Below, in pieces: positions 52,301 through 61,300 of a stretch of DNA of 64,000 nucleotides. The stretch covers positions 21,787,881 to 21,851,880 of the forward strand of contig JALJCS010000001.1 in the NCBI GenBank assembly GCA_023055355.1, in the 5' to 3' direction. The notes below the pieces were generated by a model. That model saw nothing but the letters and a program-made list of their open reading frames with translations, was not told where the DNA came from and made no database searches. Source of the stretch: Agelaius tricolor (Eukaryota; Chordata; Aves; Passeriformes; Icteridae). Positions within the stretch are counted from its first letter, which is position 1. Every line of letters starts with the position of its first letter. The translations under genes were made by a program, and so were the position numbers.

Positions 52301-55300
52301 TATCAATCTGACAAAACTAGGTGTTTTTTCCTGAAATATTTACAAAAAAAATTCATATGTTAGTCTTTTTTTTTTTCCTCCTGTCCATTCTAAAGAAACT
52401 CTTTTTGGATTAAATTTCAACATCTAGTATGTCAGTATTTTTTCATCTTATTTAACCGATTCTGAATTTCTGTAACAGTAGCACTGCTGGTTCCTTGGAC
52501 AGAGGGCATTATTATCTCTATGCAGGTTGCCAGTTTTCATGTGTGGTATAAGTTGTACCTACTTTGTAGACCTTTCCAGAGTGAAAAGTCCATTACCCTA
52601 TTGCTGCCTGGCAGAAAGGTGATGTGGGCAAGTGTTTTCTTGACATTTCCACACAGTGTGGTTACAGTTTGTGAAAATGTTCCAAAATTAGGCTTAAGCA
52701 GGTACTGATTTTAAGATAGCTTTATCCTTGCAGATTTCAATGCAGGTTATTTTCCTGTGTGAATGTATAGAATCCATTAGATCTAAAGTTGCACTCTCTG
52801 TGTCCCAGGCACTGGCAGGAAAGCTGCTGTAGCTGCCTCCAGGTTTCTTTGTCTTTCCTTTGTTAAGGTGTCATGATGCAATACACAGGCTGTGTATTGC
52901 ATTCTCTGTAGCATATTTACAATATTTTTGGTATCTATGTTAGAACCGTGGAAATAACCGTGAAAAACTGACGGTGAAAAAAATGAATGGTGCTTTGCAT
53001 TTTTATGCTACAGCCTCTGTAATATCATGAGGAGGGAAAGTGAGCTGCTTTCTAAATTATATGTGAAAAATGGAAATCTGCTCTTTCAAAAGAAAAAACA
53101 AATCGTGCTGACACTTTGTTTTAAGCATAAGCATGCAACAAGCTTTAAATCCCCAGAATCTCAGGAAGATCAAGAGGAAGAATGTGGGCTCATCAATTGA
53201 AAAAAGTGCACTGGGCTGCTGACTGCTCACGGTGAACTTTCTGCTGCCTTTTTCATAATTGTTCTGCTAACTTGTTGGAACAGTTCTCTTTGGGAGGAAA
53301 AAAAAAGCCCTCCTGACTGTTTTCTGAACTGCACATACCTTCATACACCTACCTATTCATTTGTCTTGTGTAGCAATAAATCAGTAGGCAGAAATGGGAA
53401 GTGAAGTGGAATCTTTTGGGTGAGGCTCTGCCACTTCACTAGGCATCATGTTCTTTGCTTTCAGATCAAGACCCTTTATATGGTTTTGGCATGGTTTCTG
53501 CTGTCTCTTTTTCCTGTCAGACCACCCAGCAATGTTGGTTTTCCAAAAAAAAAAAAAACCCTCAGTGTAGGAGATCTTAATATAATGGTATGTTTAATTA
53601 CCTGATTTTTTAAAAAAATAAGTCATCATTAATTGTTGTTCTGCAGACCCCAGGGTTCTCTTTTTTCAGAGGAGGCAAATGGGCCTTAGAAAGATACCTT
53701 TCATAACATCTATCACAAAGAAAACTGTCTGCTCCAGATGTATGCATTCTTAGTAGAAGTCACTTCTCTTTCCTTGCACTTTTTCTTTGCCCTCCATTTG
53801 TTAGGCTTTCCAGCACCAGCTCCAGCCTCAGCTCCTCTACTAAAATTGTCAACAGCAGTCTCCTTGGCCCAGGTTGTTCAGTGAGACTAGGGTTTTATAC
53901 CTTTGGAAGCAGTTCTTGTAGCAAAAATACTTCTTGCTGTTTTCCAGCTCTGGCTTAACACACCTATTTTGTATGCAAGAATTCATACTGAGCTCGGTAT
54001 CTTTGATTCTTATTCCTTCTCACCATTTACATGGAAAATGTAAATCTTACCCCTTCCCCACCCCCTCTTTGCTAGCAAACTTGCAGGGTGCTTATTTGGT
54101 GCATGTGCACACAAAGGCAGATTATGTGGGGTTTTTTGCCTTGGGCATCCACAGTATTCCTTAATAGTTTGAACTACGTGAATCAGCCTGGATGAAAAGC
54201 CCTTATTCTGCTGCTAAGGAGAATGAGACAGGAGTGTCTTCCTTGTCTTTCTGCTTACTTCATATATTGAAATATGTTTTCATAAACTTTGCTCAGTGAC
54301 ACCAGACAGGACATTGCAGAGCAGGTGGCAAAGTAGAATTGCTAAACACATTGGTTTACCAAGAGACAAAGCTGGGGAATACATCATCAGCTCTGATTTA
54401 TTTTCTGTAAATGATCCTGCTGATTTAATACTGAATTGCCCCATCTGGGATTTGCATTTAAAAAATTCTTTCAGTGCAGGTTATTGGAATAAACTCGAAT
54501 TCATTATCTAAGGAATTCAATGTTTGTGTAATTTACAGAGTTATTTTAAATCCATATGTGGTCTTATTGCGTGTATAACAGTGTCCTAAATCCTTGAATT
54601 TGTTCCTTGTCTGCTTTTGTCCTGATTAGATGTCTGTTTTGTTTGGGTTTAATTCTTCAAGGGCAAGGGCTTTTAATAAAAATGTGAAGAATTTTAGAAG
54701 AGCTGAAATTAGGGATGTTGTTTTCTGAAGTGGTTGAGAATTCTAAACTGGTCAGTTTTGGACTGGCCAGTTTAGATTAGTAACAAAATTTAGCAAGGAA
54801 TTTACAAAAAGTTATTCTCTGTTCTATAAGGAGCTGCCAAGATGTGTTTTTGGCTGGGTAAGAAGGAGCAGTATTCAGTGGAAAGGGCACAGAACCATTT
54901 TTCCTGTTTCAGTTGCAAAAATTGTGGCTAATGCTTTTTTATTTCCTTGTGCTTTTATTTCAGCCAAGACAACATCCTTTTATACTGCCTCCTATGCATG
55001 TCCAGTGTGGAGAACACTACACTGAAACACATAATTCACAAGGTACTTAGAGCATATATTTTCCCTTTAATGTACTTCAATTTTATGTGTATGCAAAGAA
55101 GCTCCTAAGCCTTATATCCAGATTTATAATGCCATCATGGTCAAATGGGAGCTGCTGCTGCATGAGAACTAGCAGTTTTATAGTTAATGTTGCAGTAAGT
55201 CTTCTGTTTGAAGTCCAACTCCAGTTTTCAAATTTCCCTAAAATATCCGTGTGTGATTATATGGACCTTAAACTTGGTATTCCAGTTCAGTGAACTGAAA

Positions 55301-58300
55301 AAATAATTTCTGAAGGGAATGTGATGGCTGTACTCAAAGGCAGTGCCAGCTGGGGCCAGGGAGAGAAACCGAGTGAGGGAAAAGGAGACAGCAAAAAGCT
55401 TTTACTGTAGGAGAAATCATAATGTCCCGTTCATGAAACTGTATCTGTGGCCAACCTTTTTTGCCGATTTTTCACCACCATCTGCCTGCATTGTTAGCCT
55501 TACAGACACAAGGAGGGTTAACTGTTTTCACGCCCATATTTGACAAATAAATTCTTTAAGAGGTTGTGCCAGGTTACTTTGATCAAGTCTGGGAATGGAG
55601 CCCAGCCCCTAAACAGCTTGAGTCTCACACCCTTAACCACCCCACCTTTTGGAATACACGTAGCCAGGTCTGTTAGGCTGCTGTTCTTTGCAATTCATGA
55701 AAGGTGTAGCTGAAGTACTCTCAGCAGCAGAGGAACTCTCAATCATACCTGTTAATGTTTTGGATTGTGGGGTCTGACTATTTTTAAGGCAGAATTTGGT
55801 AAGTTTTGAAAGGAGCCATTTCGTAGAGTTCCTTGCATACAGTAGACTTGAATTAGTGGCTACTGCTGTTCTACTGCGAAGGTGAGGCTGTGAAGAATAT
55901 TCTCAATTTTAGAAGACTTGTAAAATTCTCTTAGTTTTACAAGAGACTTTTCTACATTTTCAAAGAACTCGCTGATTTCAGAGTTTGGGAGTACTACTCT
56001 TGTCTTACAAGATTTTCAACAGGGACAGACTTGCAGTAAAGTTGTGATCCAGGATATGATCTTTATTGTCTTGATTTCCTCTCAGGGCTTTGCTGAAGCA
56101 TTTAACATTCTATAGTGCATCTGCAGGGTGGTTTGTTGTTTGGGTTTTTTTTTCCTTTTTTTTTTTTTTTCACTGAGCTTTGATCACCCAAATGTGTCTT
56201 CAGATCTTCAAAACTGTTGATTGGTCTAAAGTAGGATTTCCAATTTCACAGTCCTCTGCTACTCTAAATCTCAGACAGCCATGTATCAACAGAAGAGACA
56301 AGAGAATTTTTCAGGTTAACCATATGCTTGCAGTGCTGGAGTTTTAAGGTGCCAGCATCAGTGAACCCTTTCATGATGCTAAGGGAGGAGATGCCCCTTT
56401 ATTCTTCCTTGCCACCTCAGGCAAAAACACTTCCTCTCTTTCCCCTTTCATGTTTCCCACAAGGATCCGAACTACTACCATGTTTTGCTAAGTGTTGGGA
56501 ATGTTTATGTTGGTAGCTTTGCTTTAGTTCTATTTTGATGGCTCAAGGATGCTCCCAAGACCAAACATTCCCTGCACTTGTGCACTAAGCTGTCTCTGTA
56601 CTCACTGGTGCAGACTGCATTTGAAGCTTTGTTAGCAGTGAATAAGTCCTTGTGGGTTAAAATTGTCAACATTTCTCTCTCTGCTCTACACAGATAGCAT
56701 TTTCCATGGAAATGAAGAAACTTTCTACTGTAGGTCTCAGACCAGTTTGGATAGGTGTCCAATGGACTTCAGCTACTTGAATGGTAATGGACCCAATGGG
56801 AGTGTATGCAGTGCCCACAGCATGAACTCCCTCAATCGCTCACAGAACTTCATCCAGGCATCTCCAATGTCCTCAAATCTGAGCATCCCGGGGAGTGACA
56901 TCATGAGAGCAGACTATATCCCCAGCCACAGACACAGTGCAATCATTGTCCCGTCTTACAGGCCAACTCCAGATTACGAAACCGTGATGAGACAAATGAA
57001 GAGAGGGGTGATCCAGATGGACAGCCAAAGTCAGTCTTTGAGGAATCTCAATATTGGAAACACACATGCTTACAACCAGCCAGAGGACCTAGTTTACAGC
57101 CAGCCTGAGATTCGAGAGAGGCACCCTTACACGATCACCTACGGGCCCCAGGGGGCTGCCTATAACAAGCCTGTGGCCCCGTCTGACCAAATGAACCCCA
57201 ACAATGCTGCCCAGAATAAGACAGCAGCCAGCGCCATATCCCACACAGTCAGCACCCCAGAGCTGGCCAACATGCAGCTGCAGAGCGGCCAGAGCTACAA
57301 CACCACCCACATGCTCAAGAACTATCTCTTCAGGCCCCCGCCTCCGTACCCGCGCCCACGCCCCGCCACCAGCACGCCCGACCTGGCCAGCCACCGGCAC
57401 AAGTACGTCAGCGGCAGCAGCCCCGACCTGGTCACCCGCAAGGTCCAGCTCTCAGTCAAGACCTTCCAGGAGGACAGCTCGCCCGTGGTGCGCCAGTCGC
57501 TGCAGGAGGTCAGCGAGCCCCTCATGGCCGTGAAGCACCACGCGGCCGTGAACAAGCGCCACAGCCTGGAGGTCATCAGCAGTATGGTGCGCGGCATAGA
57601 AGCCATGGCCCTAAAAACTTTAAACGCCCCCCTGCCACGCAGGAACACTCTGCGGGAGCAGGTGCAGCCGGAAGAGCCGGTTCAGATGGGCCATGAAGTT
57701 CAGCAGGTCCCTCACTACCACCACAAAAAGACGTTTTCCGATGCCACTATGCTGATACACAGCAGTGAAAGCGAAGAGGAGGAGGAAACACAGGAATCTG
57801 TGTCCCAGATAGCAGCCCTCCATGAGAACATGGAGTACAGTGCTCAGCTGCAAGCTGCCTTGGCTAGAATACCAAATAAACCTCCTCCAGAGTACCCTGG
57901 GCCTCGTAAAAGTGTCAGCAATGGAGCGCTGAGGCAGGACCACGTTAGCATTTCTGTGGCTGTCGCCAGGGCCAAGGCCATGAGGCCGGGGCCTTCCAAA
58001 GCCATCAGTGTCTCTCGAACTGATCAAGTGGCAATAAATGGGTCTTCACTGGGGCCCTCTATCTCGGAGCCTGACCTCACCAGTGTGAAGGAGCGGGTCA
58101 AGAAAGAGCCGGTCAAGGAAAGGCCTGTGTCTGAAATGTTTTCTATTGAGGACAGCATTATAGAAAGAGAGATCATGATGAGGGTAAGTGCCTTCCTCTG
58201 TTGCAGTGGCTTCTTGGAAATTAGTAATCACACAGGTCAACTTCCATTCTAGAAATCTGTTGGGTCAGTAAACTGCAGGGAATGTGTGGGTGGGAAGCTG

Positions 58301-61300
58301 TGGATTTGCTTAAAGTTGGGAAATGTGATATTAAGTGCCACATACAATTTGGTTTTGTGGGCTATCAAGAGGGTTGATCCCATGCACTGCTTGGGCTTGT
58401 CTGTTGCCTCAGCTGTGCCTCTTTGGCTGGTGGCCAGACCTGTGTCTGACCCAGCTGAGGATGCCACCGCCCTGGCAGCAGTGCTGGCTGGAGATGGGTG
58501 GATGGCAGGGCAGTCATCTGGGGATGAGCAGACTGATGGCAAATCCCCCCTTGATGCCTGCTTCCCTTTAGGATTTGAGGGCAGGGCGAGTCTGGAATGC
58601 TGAGATGGGTGGGAGGTTATGTTTTTGGCACTGGTGTTTTATTCGTCCTTTGCAAGCGTGTCAGGTGAAGTATCACATAACATAATGGCAACTCAGGATT
58701 TTTTTCAAATGATCTTTAATTCCCTTCCTGCCTCTTTATGTAACATAGATCTCTGAATAAAACCCTGGTAGCCCTAGAATATGGATTGTTGGTTTTGCCA
58801 GTAACTGAGGAACCGGATATCTAAATAGAGAAGCAGCAGATGTAGAGGCTGTGTGGTTGAGCATCTGGATTGTTTATTTTGTTAAAAATGCACTCAAGTA
58901 TGAGACGTAGGGTTCTGTTAAACTTGCAACAAATTTAAAATAAGAAGTATTTAAAGGCAATGACAGAAATATGAGGGGTGCTTATCCCTTAGTGACCTAC
59001 ATGTATACCTGGTGTAGTGCTGTAAGCAGTGCAACTGCAGTCACTGAAACCCAAGTGTATGCTGTAGTTCTCATTTTCAGCACTGAGGTCTGAAACAAAA
59101 ACAATTCCTGAAACAAATTAATAAAGCACCTATATGGTCCAAAGCAGAAAAGAGTTTGTAGTGTACTAGATCAATAACTCGCTAGATTTAAATACTACTG
59201 TCTATTCAAAGACACTTTCTAAACATATCTGTTGCTGTTCTTGTCCATTGGGAATCCTTATGCTGATGTAACTGTTAACAGTACAACCTGAGCTACTAAA
59301 TTGCAACATGGAGACTGAGTTTAGCCCTTGACAACTCCTAAATGTAAAATAGAAAGTAAAAAGAAAAAAAAGGGAAGTAAAGGGGCAGCCTAGGCATTAA
59401 GCTTTTAAGGTGGTTTCAGCCTAGATCAGGAACCTTGACATGTGTGGACCTTTCTTTTGTCACAGGAATCAGGTGTTATATTAATGGTACTTTGGTGACC
59501 TTGATCTGTTAAGCACAGACTTTCTTCTGTTTCACCTTTGAAGTAGTAAAAATTAAATAAAGTTCCCAAACAAAGGGAAAATACTTGCATTTCCCTGCTT
59601 TCAGGGAAAGAAAGAAAAGCTGGAGTGGGTTTGGATGTTTGTTTTTTTGTTTAGTGCTCTGGAGGAACTCAGTGGTGAGGAAAAAGCTCACAAGGTTTTG
59701 AAAAATCAAGGCATATGCATATGTCTGAGGGCATTCAGGTTCCATCATGTGTTTCTAGGAGCTGAGCTTGGCTCATCTGGTGACCACAGCTTCCATATGT
59801 GCTGAAAACCAGGCACCCCTTCTGCTTATTCCTCCTTCCAAATCCAGCAGAAAGAGCTGTTAAGGAAATGGAATAAAATATTCCTAATTTGGGTGCTTCT
59901 GGAGATGCTCTGTCTTTTTTGATGCTTCAGCTCCCAGTGGCATAAGGAGGAGGCAGCAGGATGAATTTAAAATTCATGCTCTGGTTCGCCATGTCATACC
60001 ATAATATGATTCATGAATATGATAAATAATATCCCTCCCTGGCTGCTATTGCGTTCAGTTTCTGGGACATGCAAGCTCAGTTTTTAGTGCAGAATATATC
60101 ATGGGTGCTGTTTGAAATACCATAAAAGCTAAGTGCATCAGAAGACTTCTCATTTTAAGCATTATCATCACAGAAGAGAAACAATGGCCTGTGTTTTAGT
60201 GTTTATTGTTATAGATTGAAATTATTGCTTTTCAAAAGATGCCCCAGGTATCTTGGCTTCAGTAGTGCTACTTTAACGTAACAGGGTGATGCTTTGTGTG
60301 TCCTGCATCCAGCATAATGTCTGCAGGAAAATGCTTGAGATTGTATTTGTGTGTCTTTTGATGGCATGTAAACTGTATTACATGCTGGGATTGCTTCTTT
60401 GAAATTAAAATTCTGTGCTCATGTAGGAGCAGGCCTTTGAGGAATAACAGGAAGAATAGAGGTTGTATTTGAATTTACGATGCTAATGGTGATCATCTGC
60501 ATTCCTTGGCCAGAGAGTTGCAGATTTTGGAGATTAAAAAAACATTCCAGCATTTTACTGGCATTATAAATAATCACACAGAGATGAAAACGTGCCTTTT
60601 CTTGCCAAAAGAATCTAGAAAAGCAGAAGATGGCAGGCCTGGAGGCCCAGAAGAGGCCCTTGATGTTGGCAGCACTAAACGGACTCTCAGTTGCTAGGGT
60701 TCCAGTGCCGGAGGACAGCCAGGATGAAGTCACCAAGGTGCCAATGGATGAGAGGGTAAGATGGAGCCTCACAAAATTTTGTTTGTTCTCTTTGTTCCCA
60801 GCAGCATGAAGTATCTAAAATACTAAAATCTGATTTAAAATATGAAAAAAAATTTCTCTTATAAGTTTTCAGAGCCATTAATGCAAAAGGTCTGTGGCTA
60901 ACACTGTATGTCTTTGAATGGAGGCAAAGAATCAAATGTCTTGGACATTTACTGAAGTCAGTGAAAATGGAGGCTGTTGTGTTTCACCTGACTGTACAAT
61001 GTCATACAAGATTAATCTGTAAATATAACACTTTGCACGTTTTTCACTTGGTTGGGTGAAATGCTGCAGTGCTCACCCACAGAAACTGTCTTTCATGTTC
61101 TGATACAGATAAGGAGTTTGGTTAATGTCTCTAACGGGATTAATTTCTTAAAAAAAGAAGTTGTTTGCCTCCTGATGTTTGCACACACGGGTGTGTGTGT
61201 GTGTATCTGGAATTTCAGATATTAAAAACAGTTGCTGCTGTTAAGATTTGAGAAGCAAATTTGCAAAGAACCTTTCTGGTTTTCTGGATAGAAATTTGCA

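Noticed and set aside
57089..58027. Antisense and +1-frame open frames (103-135 codons) inside exon 12
   Set aside because: Shadows caused by the high GC content of the true coding frame.
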